Made by a program: the position numbers and the translations under genes
Notes under the pieces: model-generated
The model's database searches: none
Told to the model about the DNA's origin: nothing
What the model saw: only the letters and a program-made list of their open reading frames with translations
Source of the DNA: Microcebus murinus
Taxonomy: Eukaryota; Chordata; Mammalia; Primates; Cheirogaleidae
Assembly (NCBI RefSeq): GCF_040939455.1
Contig: NC_134112.1
Span: 22,966,501-23,030,500, forward strand
DNA length: 64,000 bases
Direction: 5' to 3'
Shown here: piece by piece, positions 47,760 to 60,702 of the stretch
Layout of the letters: each line of letters begins with the position of its first letter
Position numbering within the stretch: the first letter of the stretch is position 1

Positions 47760-48335
47760 AAATACCCAGGAGATACCATGGCGCATGTGCTGTAGGAAAT
47801 TTGCTACAAAAGAACGCTACGGTCACAGTGAGCTTGTGGCTGCCGGATTGGAAAGGCGCTGCTGCGCACGACGTGCCTTGGTGACAGAGCGGGAGGAAGC
47901 GAAGGACAACTGTGGACCTGTGCCCTGCCCATTGTGTTCTATTGTCTTGGTGGCTGCTGCCGCCCCTTCTCTTGCGCTCCTCCTCCGCCTCTCCTTCCTG
48001 CTGCCTCATTGGCTGCCTGGTTCCAGTAAAGACAGACAGGTTTCTCGGGCTCCTCCTACCACTGCGGGTTGGCTGGGGATGGCTCTCGCTTCTCTGGATA
48101 TCTGAGCCTGGCGCACAGCGGGGCTGCAGGCTGAGTCACTCCCACCTGCCGCTCCGGGCTGCGCCGGGAGGCTGGGTGTGCTCCCAGCATTGCTGCTCGA
48201 CCTCAGAAAGGAATTCTTTGTTCCCTCCCCCACTGCACAGTTAGGCAGATGTTGCATCGTGCCTGGAGGCCGCTGGGACCTCTCCAACTGCCCCTCCAGG
48301 AGGTCTCATCTCACGAAGAACCTGCAGGCGGTGAG
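47760..48335. promoter_or_regulatory. CpG-dense island, candidate promoter or enhancer
   Basis: By eye I count roughly 27 CpG in about 540 bases, far above the rest of the window, with high GC. Minus-strand CCAAT boxes read as 'cattggctg' (48006-48014) and 'gccggattgg' (47842-47851). On the minus strand possible donors are GGCAG|gtggga (near 48146) and CACAG|gtgaga (48351/48350). No open frame here resembles a chimaerin or any protein I know. Could be an alternative CHN2 promoter, a separate non-coding RNA promoter, or an unmethylated enhancer. Confidence 0.45.
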
Positions 48336-49074
48336 CTGTGAAAGTCTCACCTGTGCAGGGGAGGAGGACTGGGCAGCATGACCTCTCCTGATTTATTTAG
48401 GGCTCCATCCCCCTTTCAACAGAAAAAGAAAATTCCAAATGACACGGGAAACCAGAGGAGGGGGAGATTTAGTGAGAGACAGAGAATTAGTGGCGAGAGA
48501 GAAGAAGCGAGGTTAAAAACACTGGAGGGAAGAAACATGACGATGCTTCCAAAAACCCTACAAGGCTTTGAAAAGACATGTGAGAATTAAAAAAAAAAAA
48601 AAGTAAACTGCGTAAATCTAAGCCTTTCAGAGCCTTGGGAGGGGGAGAATCTGACCCCTGACCCACTGAGTCCCTGGCAAGCTATATTGCTAGGGGACAG
48701 AACACCAAAGGATTCCTGAGAAAACCCGAAACTACATGAAAGGGAACCAGGAGCAGGTCTCTCCTAGTTTAGTGTAACTTAATTCAAGAGCAGGGGAGAC
48801 TTCTTTGTGAAAGGATCACAGTCAAATTCAAGCCAGCAGAGTTCTTAACGGGTTGAATTTTGTCATCTGGGCATTGCATCTGTCTGTCCCTGAGTTCTGA
48901 TACTTCGTCATGCCGCTGGATGATGACAGAGAGAACTTTGCCGATGAGATAGGTGGAGAGGAGAGCCAAAGTCTTATCTCCTTCGGGGTGTCTGCTGGAC
49001 GAAAAGCACGTTCTTTCACACGGCCAAGCGATTGTGGGAAAAGGAGAATTGTGATAGAGGACGTTAGATAAATA

Positions 49075-49215
49075 TTTGATTTGACTGAACAGTCTCTGGC
49101 TTGTGGCTCAGGCACTTGTCCTGACTGCGGTGATCTTGGCCAAGTCATCCAGTGTATCGGGGCCTTGGCTTCCTCATTTCCAAAACGAGGACTTCTTCAT
49201 CTTTAAATGTTCAAC
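49075..49215 (+). repeat. Possible MIR SINE
   Basis: 'gatcttggccaagtcatcc', 'ccttggcttcctcatttcca', 'aaacgaggacttcttcat' in MIR order; weak. Confidence 0.5.
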
Positions 49216-49373
49216 AAACATTAACTCCAGGCACTGGGAATACAGACGCCTTTGAGAAGTTAAACGTCTGGGGTGGGGGTGACATAAGTAACCAGATAAT
49301 TATGTAATATTGAAACTATGGGACGACAGGAGTGGGCAGCTAACAACACAACTCTACCTCCACTTGCGATGTG

Positions 49374-49442
49374 TAGTGGTGTGTGTTTGTGTGCATGTGT
49401 GTGTGTTTGTGTGTGTTCGTGTGTGTTTGTGTGCATGTATGC
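49374..49442 (+). repeat. (GT)n-rich tract
   Basis: About 70 bases of GT with TTGT and GCAT interruptions (gtgtgtttgtgtgcatgtg). Confidence 0.9.
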
Positions 49443-51259
49443 ATGCTCTTTATGCAAATAACTACTATGGCATTCCTTTAGAAAATCAATGACTAGTTGT
49501 GTAATTTGCCTCATAGTTTAGAGATTCAAATAGGCTCAGTGTATGTCTCTAATTCCAGAATCTTCACCCTCTGAAAATAAATTTATGCTTTAATTATACA
49601 ACACTAATCATACCCTAATCTTGCCTGTGAAAACAACTCATTGTATCTGCACTCCATTGGGAAAGTCTGAAATTAAGCAGGAATGAAAAAATAGATCACT
49701 GTCTTTTGTGACACAGAATAACAGGGGCATGGACTCTAAAAATTTGACAGATCTATGACTATAATGCACTAAAATTGTTTTTAACAAAAAGGGTGGACAA
49801 CTAAAATTGTAGTAGCACTACCATTTATTTGTAAACTGCAGGTAGAGTGAGGGGTAGGAATTAAAAAATATGTGCTAATTCATAAACAGAGGCTGCCGAG
49901 TCACGGGCACTCAGTGTATTAAAATAACTGCAGTGACGAGTGACGAGCTCGCTCCCCCAGTCCAGCTGCACAATTCATCAACGTCAGGGCCTCCTGCCCC
50001 CTGGGCAGCCCAGCTCACTTCCTGTGCACTGAATTGAAACCGGGCACCGTTGTTGTCAGGATGCCCAAGCTCTTCGAAGGTGCCCCTTCAACCTGTGGTT
50101 TCTCCTCTTAATTACTTCTTGTATTTCCCTCCTGATACTCATTTGAATGCTAAGTAAAGGGAGAGAGTTCTCCAAGGCTAGAGACTCACCACTGTAACCT
50201 GGAGCAACCTCAGAGTGAAAGTAGAATCAATTATACTCAATGTGGGTATAATTATAGTAACTTAATGAATAGGAGTATAAAATGATCATATTCTGGGACA
50301 CAAACATACTTTGCTCTGTGAGTGAGTGTGACAAGTACTGGTCAGCACTTGGCAGGTGGTTTCCAGGATTTCGTTCTGAGATGCATCTGAAAGCTTCGAG
50401 AAGACCCCAAGGGTGATGGCCATGTAGGGAAGGTTACAACTCTGTAATCACTGAGCTGGGAGGACAGAGAAGACTGTCTGCGCTGTGTGTGGTAGCTTCA
50501 AGGATGTGGGTGGTTTGACTGAAGGACATGGCACTGTCACTGCTGAAGCCAGCACAAGATGGACAGCCTGAAGGCCTGTAGGAGGCCCGAGGTGAGCCAA
50601 GACCTGCTTTGACGGTGGCTACTGGCTGCACTCATCACCTTGGCTGAGGTCTCTGAGCCCAGGCCATGTCTTACCTTCCTGATCCATAGGCCACGGCCAG
50701 TGCCACCCCTCATGTGGCCCTCCCACGACCCAGGATGATCAAGTGAAAGACTAGAATTGAAAGTGTCCAAGAAATGCGCCCTTAATGAGCCAAAAGCCTA
50801 TCAAATATTCTGGAAAAAGAGACCTACCCATGTGCCCCATGTGAGTGCAGCCTGAGCAAGCTGGGTGGGACTCTGGGGGGAAAAAGGAAGGGTGGCACCT
50901 TCCAGCTCCCTGTGCTTTCTGGAGAAACATGTGGACCATGGGAGCAGCTAGGTGGGCCCAATGCCCACCTTGCCTGCATTCCTGGAGCCCTTTGACCTGT
51001 GCCCCTCAAAAGTGTCCTCAAACCCCCTGAAGCGGATCATCATCTGCAGTGCCTGTGAAAACACAGACTTCTGACCTAGAACTCAGAATGGCAGGAGGGG
51101 ATAGGGAGGCAGGAATCTGCGCTTTAAACAGATATGGCGTGGTGATGTTCACACATGTGTTACCCTGGAACACCGGGCATGAACGGGCGCAGGGGAACTT
51201 CAGTTTTCCCAGAGAGTTTGCTCTCAGTGCAGAATGGCCTGTCCTCTCTTTCTATTCCT

Positions 51260-51289
51260 CTCTCTCATATTCTCTCTCTCTCTCTCTTT
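51260..51289 (+). repeat. (CT)n tract
   Basis: Short run of ct dinucleotides between 'cctctctctcata' and 'ttcacaagg'. Confidence 0.8.
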
Positions 51290-51304
51290 CACAAGGGCCG
51301 GGCC

Positions 51305-51720
51305 AGGCCAGGCACTATGGAGGGTGAAGGAAACTAAAGCTGACTAACACGTGGGCCTTCACTTCAAGGAGCAAACATTTGGTCTAGTCGAGGAGATAGA
51401 CATCTGAACAAATAATCACAAAACACTCTGTGATATGCGCTGTAGTAAAAGCAAGTTCAAAGTGTTCCAGGGTCGGGGAAGAAGAAGCAATAAATTCAGA
51501 GGAGCAGATGGGAGGTACTCCAAGGTCAAGGTCAAAAAGAAACATCTTCAAAGAACTGGCATTGAGTTGAGCCTTGAAGGAAGAACAAGTGTTTGTCAGA
51601 TGAGAAAGAAGTAAAAGGCATTTAAAGTGGACAACCAGAGAGAGTCACGTAAGTTTGAAACATTTGGAGACAAGTCTGGCTTAGCCTCCAAATAATCATT
51701 ATGGTGACTGAGTTGTTGTT
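51305..51720 (-). mobile_element. Probable L2/L3-type LINE fragment, antisense
   Basis: 'agacatctgaacaaataatc', 'ttgagttgagccttgaagga', 'aagtgtttgtcagatgaga' recall reverse L2/CR1 3' regions. Confidence 0.45.
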
Positions 51721-52229
51721 ATTATTGATTTTGACTCTACACTTAGACCTACAGAATGAACTCATCCTCCCAAGGACTCTTCTCAGCTACCCTGAAGTTC
51801 GGATGAGATTGGCAAGTGCTTAGTGGTCTTGCTCTGAGCATATGACTGCTGTTGTTGTTCTTAATGTGGGGAGGGTTGGGGATTTGGGCTGTGAAAGGCT
51901 GGGCCACCACACGGCCAGGTGAGCCCACAAGAGCAGGCTCTGGAGTGGGCTGGGGGTAAACCACAGTCCTCGGACAAGGTGTCAGGTTATCCTCTGTTCT
52001 CTCCAGGGCGAGATGCATTGTTTGGATCCGGCAGCTATCAAATAACGCCTGACACCCCTACCCAGTCTCTGGTGCCTGCCACTTGTTAGCCACAGGCATG
52101 GCTTAGTTGAATGTTTTGACCTTTTAAAATAATACTTGTAAGATGGATATCTGAGAGTGGGCTAGGAACAGTGCACCCATTCAAAACCTGGAATCCCGCA
52201 GTGGCTGCAGTGGTGGGGAAAGCCACCCA

Positions 52230-52405
52230 CGGAAAATCAAATAGGAAGTCAGGAAGCCTGGGTTCTGGTTCCAGTTCTGTCGCCTGGGTGGCAGCTAGGT
52301 GACTTCGGTCACGTCTTTCGCCTTTCTGGGTGTCCTCAACTGTGCAGTGACTAGATGATCTCTAGGACCTTGTCTAGCTTTAAATTTACAATTCTACCAG
52401 ATTAT
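52230..52405 (+). repeat. MIR SINE
   Basis: 'gaagcctgggttctggttcc', 'ggtgacttcggtcacgtctt', 'cctttctgggtgtcctcaac', 'gatgatctctaggaccttg'. Confidence 0.75.
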
Positions 52406-53029
52406 TTTTCAAAGCTGTAGTATCTGATTGGTACCATCATGATGATTATTAATCCTGTGTTACCAGCATACTCAGGATTTGTGCAAGGCAATCTTGGGAC
52501 ATGGTGAGGATAGTAAGAGCCTTGCTGCTAAATATACCACATTTTTACTAGTATGCTGGAATTGGCTCATAATGTGTGCATTTATTCCTAGCTCGATTCA
52601 GTAATATCACATTGGTAACCTGAAATCAGCCATGGTGGGAGAATTTACACCATGGAAATAGGTGAATGCTACATATCAGGATCCCTTCCCCCACTTACCC
52701 TCCTACCCCTCGCCTTGGGAAAATAACTCGGTTGTTAAACATTTAGCAGCATTAGCAAGCACACCACAGCTTATGATGGCTCTAAAAGGATCCATAAAAT
52801 TAACTTTTAGAAATCAAATCATATTTTAAGTGGTTGTTTGAATTATGATTTTAATAATATTTAAAAACTAGTTGTTTAAAAAATGCACTGAATTATTTTT
52901 TAAAGTCACAATTGTTGATGTATAATTTAGATACAGCAAAATTCGCTCATTTTAAGCACATACTTCTATGAGTTTCAACAAACTTACAGTCACATGACCA
53001 TGGTAGTCACCACGATGGTAGGACTGCAT

Positions 53030-53280
53030 GTCCTTGTTCCACTTGGAGTTAGGCAGGGCCATGTAACTTTTTGTCAATGAAATGGAAGTAGTGATGGGTG
53101 TCACTTTGGGGCAGAAGCTTTCAGGGGCAGGGTCACAGGAAGGGGATGACACCAGCCAAAGATCACAATCATCTTGTGATGGGCACGTAACATGGGTGAA
53201 AAATAAATGTTAGATGCTTTAAGCTACTGACATTTGGGAGGTATTTGTTATCACAACCTAACCTAGCCCATCCTCACTGC
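53030..53280 (+). mobile_element. Probable MLT1-like LTR fragment
   Basis: 'agggccatgtaactttttgt', 'tgtcactttggggcagaagc', 'aaaaataaatgttagatgc', 'tttaagctactgacatttg', 'cacaacctaacctagcccat' recall the end part of MaLR-type LTRs. Confidence 0.5.
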
Positions 53281-53324
53281 GACACTGATGATTGTGGACC
53301 AGTTGGTTAAAATGTAATGCAAAT

Positions 53325-53745
53325 AAAAACTGGAACTCCTTTAGTATACTATTCAAGGCCCTTCACACACACAAATCTCAAACTGCATCTCCAGCTTCAT
53401 TCCAGACTTTCCCTCCTGGTAGTCTAGCCATACTAGGTGTTTGGAATTCCTTGATTATGTAACAACAATAACTACTAATACTACTAACACTTACTGAGCA
53501 CCTACTATGTGCCACATACTATTGTAGACACTTCACACATATTGTCTCATCTGAAGTCCCACATCTCTGCTCCTGTGTTCTCTACCTAGCATGCCCTTCT
53601 CACCTTTCTTTGTCCTAAAAATATTCTACTTATCCTTTATCATATAGTTTAAAGATCTCCTACTTGAAGTGTCCCTGATAAAATTAATTGCTCTGCCACT
53701 AGGCTCCCAGAGCATTTTGTGCAAAATTCCTATGTGTTATTATTA
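53325..53745 (+). mobile_element. L2 LINE fragment split by a MIR
   Basis: Left piece: 'atactattcaaggcccttca', 'cagacttccctcctgg'-like text. Right piece: 'catgcccttctcacctttct', 'aaagatctcctacttgaagt', 'gtccctgataaaattaatt'. A MIR lies between at about 53465-53560. Confidence 0.55.
53465..53562 (-). repeat. MIR SINE fragment inside L2
   Basis: 'cacttactgagcacctacta', 'tgtgccacatactattgtag', 'cacacatattgtctcatc'. Confidence 0.7.
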
Positions 53746-54108
53746 TTTGTCTACTTCTGTGGTTTCCACATCCCCTGTCCCCACAACTGGACTTCACACC
53801 TACCGAGGCACTACTGCAAGGTGGAGATATCAGGGCAGGGTGGGGGGATTCCATGTCTGGAGGAAAGGGTGAGTAAGGACAGCAGTTGGGGCTGCACAAG
53901 CTTTCAGCATCAATCACAGAAAGGCAGGTACAAAGCCGCCAGAGGAATCAGCTGTGATTGCATTTTAGGCCAAGGGATATAAGTGAATCTTCAAACATAG
54001 AATCCTCTTATTATAGCTCATTAATGGATAGATTTGGATTTAGCCTGGGTAGACCTTGATCTCTCTATCAAATCTAAACCCGCCATAATAAACCCTGGCA
54101 TGACCTAG

Positions 54109-54495
<387 letters not shown>

Positions 54496-54837
54496 CCCCA
54501 TTTCAAAAATTTAACAGTAGGAAGAAGATTGCCTGAATATGACCTTAGGTGCTTACTCTGGATTATCAGGTGGAAATGCTGTGGGGGTGGGGGTCTAACT
54601 CTCCCTCTCAGCTGGAGAGGCTATGCCCAAGCTCCTCTTCCCACGGGATAGGTTGTGTCTTCCCCCAGGGTAACATTTCTTGGGTCCCAAGGTCCACAGG
54701 AGCTGGGAGCTTGCATTCCCAGATAATTCCTGTAAACAGCTGGCACCCAAGTCTAGGCTTCCTGGAGCCAAAGTAGTTTTGTTATCTCCCTACTGACAAA
54801 ATTGCTCTTCTACTTGCCCTAAGAAAAAGGAGGTTAT

Positions 54838-54857
54838 GGGGGTGGGGTGGGGGAGGG
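54838..54857 (+). other. G-quadruplex-type motif
   Basis: Four G runs (5, 4, 5 and 3) separated by single bases: gggggtggggtgggggaggg. It is on the template strand for CHN2. Confidence 0.7.
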
Positions 54858-55109
54858 TGTGCCCCTTCCCTGGAACACACGTCCACCCAGCAGAGCACGT
54901 CAGCCTGAGCAGGCCTTTCTGTCTCCTCTTATCTGGCTGACCCTGACTTTAGCAGTTTCTTCTTCTCCTCCATAAAGCCTAATCTAAGGCCTAACCCATG
55001 CTGTGTGATGTTGTGAAATTTATTCCTAACCTTGGCAGACAACAGGTGGCAATTTAGGATTAACTCATCTTGCAGAACAAACCCCCTCCAAAAACTGAAT
55101 ACATAGCGT

Positions 55110-55310
55110 CAGCAACCAGCTAGTATTTTAAAATTTGCAAAACACTTTCAGACACGTTAATTCATCAGCGCCTCAAAAATCACGTGAGATAGAGACAGCT
55201 CTATTTTTATGGGTGAGGAAACTGAGGCTGAGACGGCACACAGCATTGCCTGGGTCACACAGGGAATTAGCAGTGGACTCAGGACGAGAACCTAGTTTTT
55301 CTTCCTTCTC
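55110..55310 (-). repeat. MIR SINE
   Basis: 'atttgcaaaacactttcag', 'gggtgaggaaactgaggctg', 'tgcctgggtcacacaggga', 'attagcagtggactcagga'. Clear order. Confidence 0.85.
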
Positions 55311-56664
55311 ATCACTTGCTACCGTGCTACGCGGCTCCTGCTCTCTGGGACACAATGAATGTGACCACCAGTGCCATCTACTCTTTCACGCTTCCTATAA
55401 AATGTTTCATGCTATTGACAATTCAGCTTTATATCAAATTACATTTGCACAGTAGAGCGCGCACCAGCCAAGCATGGCGAGTCATGCAGAGAATGGGGAA
55501 ATGTAATTCCCCCTCAACAAAAGCTGCACAAATAAAGAACACTTTCAGAAAAATCTAAGAAAAAGTTAATCGGGTAGGTTTCTGTATGCCACCTGATCCG
55601 GCTGATGAGAATTCAGTGACCACAGAGGCACACACACGGAAGCAAAGAAAGCAGAGAGTATAGAATACTGCAGGTGTCCACAGGTGTCTGCAGGGTGGGG
55701 CCAGGGGAAAGCAAGTGAGAAGCACAATTTAAGGGGCACTTTGCACACCCCTGAGAGCGAGGGCCTCCTTAACTTTTGTGCCCTCTTCCCCTCCTTCCCC
55801 TCCCCCAAGTCCCAGCCCTGGTACACTGCGTGTCCTCATCCTGGAGCTGATGAGTAGTGAGGAGCAGCAATGAAGGCTGCGTCCCCAAACGACAGCAGAA
55901 GCAAACTAGAAATGATGAAGTTAGATCCAGGTTGTCTCGCCTGCACAGTACCAGCTACAGAATTTCTAGGGCCCCGTGCAAAATAAAAATGCATGTTCCT
56001 TTTTGGGAAATTATTAAGAATTTTAAGAAGGTGACAGCAGAGCATTAAATCAAGCGTGGTCTTTCTAAGAGCAGGGCCCTGGACAGCCCTATGCCCAGGA
56101 AGTTGGCCCAGAGCCCAGACATGTCCTGATTCCCTGCTGTCCTCTGTCTGAGGCATGATGGTCATGATGAGCTTCCCTCTCTAGCCAGATTCAGATCTAT
56201 GAGCATGCACCAGGTTGCCTAGGAGACCATCTCTAGGAAGTCCAAGACAGGGTTGTCAGTGGCCACTAAAATAGCACCAGGATGGCATTCAGGAGACACT
56301 AGTCCTGAGTTTGGACCTGTCTTGAATGCTAATAGGTTATATAAGACCGTCGACTCATCACAGAATGCCTTTGCACGGTAGTGCCCTGGGTTGGGTTGGC
56401 TGAAGGTTGCCTTTGGACCTTCAGGCCATGAACCCTTAAAGGCTCAAGATTATTATATGTGGTTGGAGAATTATCTATATTTGGAATAAATACAGCATCT
56501 CCAAATTATTTGTCTATTCTTCATGTGTGATCATTTTAAGAGGTAAATATGTTGTGATTAATAAAAATACAAATTTATTTAAAAACATTATTGAATTTAC
56601 AATAGCGCTTTATCAACAATGTTATTTTTTTAAATCAGTGAATTAAAAAAAAACAGTAAGACTT

Positions 56665-56772
56665 AGTTTCTGGCTGATGTAGTGGCTCACGCCTGTAAAC
56701 CTAGCACTTCAGGAGGCCAAGGTGGGAAGATTGTTTGAGGCCAGGAATTCGAGACCAGCCTGGGCATGGATA
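56665..56772 (+). mobile_element. Alu left-arm fragment
   Basis: 'gtagtggctcacgcctgtaa', 'acttcaggaggccaaggtgg', 'ggaattcgagaccagcctgg' breaks off at 'gcatggataaag'. A truncated left monomer. Confidence 0.8.
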
Positions 56773-56871
56773 AAGAAAAAGTTTAGGGGGCCTATTGCTT
56801 CTCTCTTTTTCTTGTATATTATGGTACAAAAAGTAATAAAGTAATGCACGTACTATTCATTTGATGACTAC

Positions 56872-57330
56872 ATCTGTATTAGTTTTCTTTGGCTATTGTA
56901 ACAAATTACTACAAATGTAATGCCTTCAAATAATGCAAATTTATTCTCTTGCAGTTCTGAAGGTCAGGAGTCTGAAATCAGGAGGGAATCTGTTCTGTGC
57001 CTCCTCCAGCTCCTTGCTGGCTGCCTACATACCTGGCTGTGTGGCTACAACAGTCTGGGATCTTCAAATCTCCCTCTGTTCCATCTGCATGTGGACTTCT
57101 CTGTGCCTGTCTGTGAAATCTCCTTCTGCTGTTCCCTTACAAAGACACTCGTGGTGGTATTTAGGGGGTCCCCCCCACCATATAATTAAGGACAATATCG
57201 CCATCTCAAGATTCTTAATGTAACCGCATCTGCAAAAACCCTTTTGCCAAGGTCAGGTCACATTTACAGCTGCAGAGACTAGTATCCGATACTGTTGGGG
57301 GCCATTATTCTGCCTACTCCAACACCCTTA
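56872..57330 (-). mobile_element. MLT1-type solo LTR, antisense
   Basis: 'ctgtattagttttctttggc', 'gtaacaaattactacaaatg', 'tgcagttctgaaggtcagg', and at the far end 'gggccattattctgcctact' are the reverse complement of an MLT1 LTR related to the one at 22283. Confidence 0.8.
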
Positions 57331-58214
57331 AAAATGCACTTATTTTCACTGCCTTCCTCCAGGGTTAATCTCAGCTCTTTCCCAGCTCAGGTTACACGAG
57401 GCTTAGCGAGGAGACTGATGATTCATACTCACATGCAAACAAACATGTACACTGCAAACAGATGAAACAAACCTTTCTATTTGCCTTCAAGATATTCTGT
57501 AACTGACAAGTAAAATACACACCCTGAATTTCTTAAACCTCTCCCACATCCCCTGGGGAAGATCCTGGAAGCCACTCCCTGGAACGAGGAGTGTGATACT
57601 GCCTAACCACAAACTGAACATGGCCCTGGATCATTTTCTCTGGAGGTAGAGAAAAGAAAGTAATATAAACATTCCCCAAGAGTGGTTTTCTTTAGAACAG
57701 AGTAAACAACAAGGTACCGCCCACCTTAGTTTTCCTTTTCTCTTTACTTGGCCTTTGCCTAAGCTATTCCACATGCTGTGAACATCTGTGCTCCTGCCTT
57801 TGGTAGCAGGGCTGAAGCTGCTGCCCAGCGTCTGCTCCTCAGTGCCTGAGCAGCACAGTGTCCATCACAGCCAGCCCTGATCTGGGTTAACTGTGTGCCA
57901 GGCACTGTGCTCACCACGTCACAGGGCTCCAGGAGTGATTCCAGGTGTGGGTAAAATAGTCTCATTCACTTGCTAGCCCCAGGTCCAGCCACTGTGAAGC
58001 GCCAATAATACATATTAATCTTTGAGGATTTGCAGGCCATTCTTTAATACAATTAGGTATTGTATGCCTATAAGTGAAAAGACTAGACACAGCAAACTCA
58101 AAACTCAGACACCAACATTGTATCTCAAGGGGCCATATCCCCGAAACATAAAGCCGCTTATTCCGAATAAAGGTCATTAACCACTAGAACAGGTTAATGA
58201 GGAAATTTTCTGCA

Positions 58215-58392
58215 GAGTCCTGCTTGCAGTGATTCTCAAAAATCCTGTGCCAAAAAGACTTGTGTCCTAAACTTTGAAAAATATGGATGCTTGGGCCCCA
58301 TCCCAGGCTAACTGAACCAGAACCTCTGAAGATGGAGACATGTATTTTTACAAAGCTCCCTAGGTGATTTCAATGTGCACCCAGGGTTGAGT
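58215..58392. mobile_element. hAT-Charlie (MER1-group) element
   Basis: 'agtgattctcaaaaatcctg', 'cttgggccccatcccaggc', 'agctccctaggtgatttcaa', 'tgtgcacccagggttgag'. Confidence 0.7.
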
Positions 58393-58394
58393 TA

Positions 58395-59125
58395 TTGTTT
58401 GTTTGTTTTAATAGATCAGTTTTATTGGGGGTACAACTGACATACAATGTATTGATCATATTTAAGTGTACAATTTGAAACGTTTTCACTTATCACTCAC
58501 ACCACATATCAAATGCATATATTACATACAGGTATCTGGAAGACTACCACCACATTAAAGAATGAACACATCCATTACCCATCACCCCAGAAAGGTTGCT
58601 CATTTCCTTTGTAATCCCTCCCTCCCACTATTGGCTTTGAGCAGTCTCTTAACAATGTGCCTTGGTGTAGATTTTGGTGCTTGGGGTGTGTTGAGATTGT
58701 TGGCTCTGTGGGTTTACAGTTTTCATCAAATTTGGAAAATTTCTGGCCATTATTTCTTCATATATATTTTTTTCTGCCCTCCCTTTCTTTGTCATATCTT
58801 TGGGGACTCCAATTAAACATACATCAGGCTGTTTTAAGTTATCCCATAGCTCACTGATGGTTTTTTCATTTTTAAAATAAATTCCTTTTTGGAGAGTTAC
58901 TATTTCTGCCTTAAATTTCTCTCATGTTTTTTTCTGTAATATCCAGTCTGCTATTAGTCATGTGTAGTATATTTTTCATCTCAGGCATTGTAGCATTGTA
59001 GTTTTCGTCTAAAAGTTTGATTTGGATCTTTTTAAAATATGTTGTATATTCCATATCTCAACTTAACTTTTTGAATATATGGAATAGAGTAAATTTCATC
59101 AAATTTACTCTAGCTCCTTGGGGCT
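58395..59125 (-). mobile_element. L1M LINE fragment, antisense
   Basis: 'tgacatacaatgtattgatc', 'aagtgtacaatttgaaacg', later 'agttttcatcaaatttgga', 'ttggggactccaattaaaca', 'ccatagctcactgatggtt', 'ctgctattagtcatgtgtag' all occur in reverse in old mammalian L1s. Confidence 0.65.
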
Positions 59126-59879
59126 CAATAAATATTTACTCTTTGGATAAAGATACAAAACCCAAAACCCCTCAAACAAAAAGCAAACCTGGGTTGATTG
59201 TAGCAGTGATCACATTATGGCAACAAAAACAATAATGGATTGAACATCTAAACTTTAGAAAAAATCCTTTCCAGATTGGTTTTAATTGATGCTCTCACAA
59301 CAGTGCTGGATTTATTATGCTAATCATTTACTGCTTAATTGGTTAACAGCTAATTAAGAGTACTATTTTGCTTTAAGGACATACTACAGAGCTGGATTTT
59401 GCATAATTTATTCAAATGATAGTAATAAAAGTCTACACATACCAACACATTTTTGGTGGCCAGATGGGTTTGTTTCATGATTTTTGAGAGTCTGGAACTG
59501 AAAACATTAACTGAGTTCAGAACCTCCTTCCATTAACAGGAGACATGGATTTAGGATGAGACAAGCTTGTCTGGGGTCTTTATACCCTTAAGTGTAGTTA
59601 GAAGACAGGGTTTTCAATATATCCGATGAGAATCTAGCTGGGACTCTTATTCTGTGGGTCTTGGCTCCACACTAGGCTAGCTACATGTACTGGTAGGATT
59701 TCGCCCAGAATCCATACTAACTTTCTTCTCAGGAAGAAAGCATGGGAGGAGAATGACTAACCATATGGACCAGGGCCAACAAAAAGGATGTGAGAGAATA
59801 TTGCTTTCCAAATCCTTGAGTGCCCGCTAGAAACTAACAACCCTGGAAAGGTATGAAGTAGATCTGGTACCATACATCC

Positions 59880-59996
59880 TACTTGGAAAGCCTTGCCCAA
59901 CATGCAGAATCATCAACAGACAAATGCTTCTTAGTGGTTTAAGCCACTGCATTTTGAGGTAATTTGTTATGCAGCAGTAGATAACTGGAACAAGGG
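59880..59996 (+). mobile_element. MLT1-like LTR 3' end
   Basis: 'agtggtttaagccactgcat', 'tttgaggtaatttgttatgc', 'agcagtagataactggaaca' is the end of an MLT1-type LTR; the preceding 200 bases are probably the rest of it. Confidence 0.65.
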
Positions 59997-60369
59997 CAAA
60001 AGGGGATTTACCAGTGCTAGCTACGGAAGGGCTGAGATAGGATTTTTTATTCTGAAATGATATGACAAAAATGCATAAATATATAGACTTATATTTATAG
60101 TGTTAATTCATTTAGTTATTTGCTATAGGAAATCAAATTTCAAAGAATATATTACTTCTTCCATCAGCATGGATAAAATTTATAACAGTGAGAGTTTTCT
60201 TCCATAATTCCAAAGTATTGGAAGCTCGAAAAGTTGCTTTATAAGCAAAGGCTATGGATGAGCATCTTAGACGAAGCAAAACTTAGGGGAGCCTCATCCG
60301 GGGAACATAATATAGTGGTAGACACTTTCTCAAGTGTTACTGCCTCTCTCCGAGTTTTCTAACAAGTTC

Positions 60370-60545
60370 TTGCCCAGTTCTTGCTAGGCCTGGCCATGTG
60401 ACTTGCTTGAGCCAATAAAACATGTGTGGAGTTGACATAAGCCATTACTGAGTGGGAGCTGTAAGAGCCTTTGTGTGGCTCTGCCATCTCTCTTTCCCCT
60501 TCCTCTTTCCCAAGGCCAGCGAGTCTCATATAAGGTCCTGGATTT
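60370..60545 (+). mobile_element. MLT1-like LTR fragment
   Basis: 'tggccatgtgacttgcttga', 'gccaataaaacatgtgtgg', 'ggctctgccatctctcttt' resemble the U3 part of MLT1 LTRs. Confidence 0.5.
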
Positions 60546-60702
60546 GTGACGACACAAAGGAGAACTGCAGGCCACCCACGAGGACATGTGAGATATAAAT
60601 CTCTATTGTCATGTAAGGCACGAAGACTTTGAGATTGTTTGTAACCACAAAATAAAAGAACCTATGCAGACAGACCATGTGCATGCACACACACACATAT
60701 AT

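Noticed and set aside
47785..48287. Overlapping frames on both strands in the CpG-dense stretch
   Set aside because: Open frames are expected in GC-rich DNA because stops are AT-rich; none resembles a known protein or a chimaerin N-terminus.
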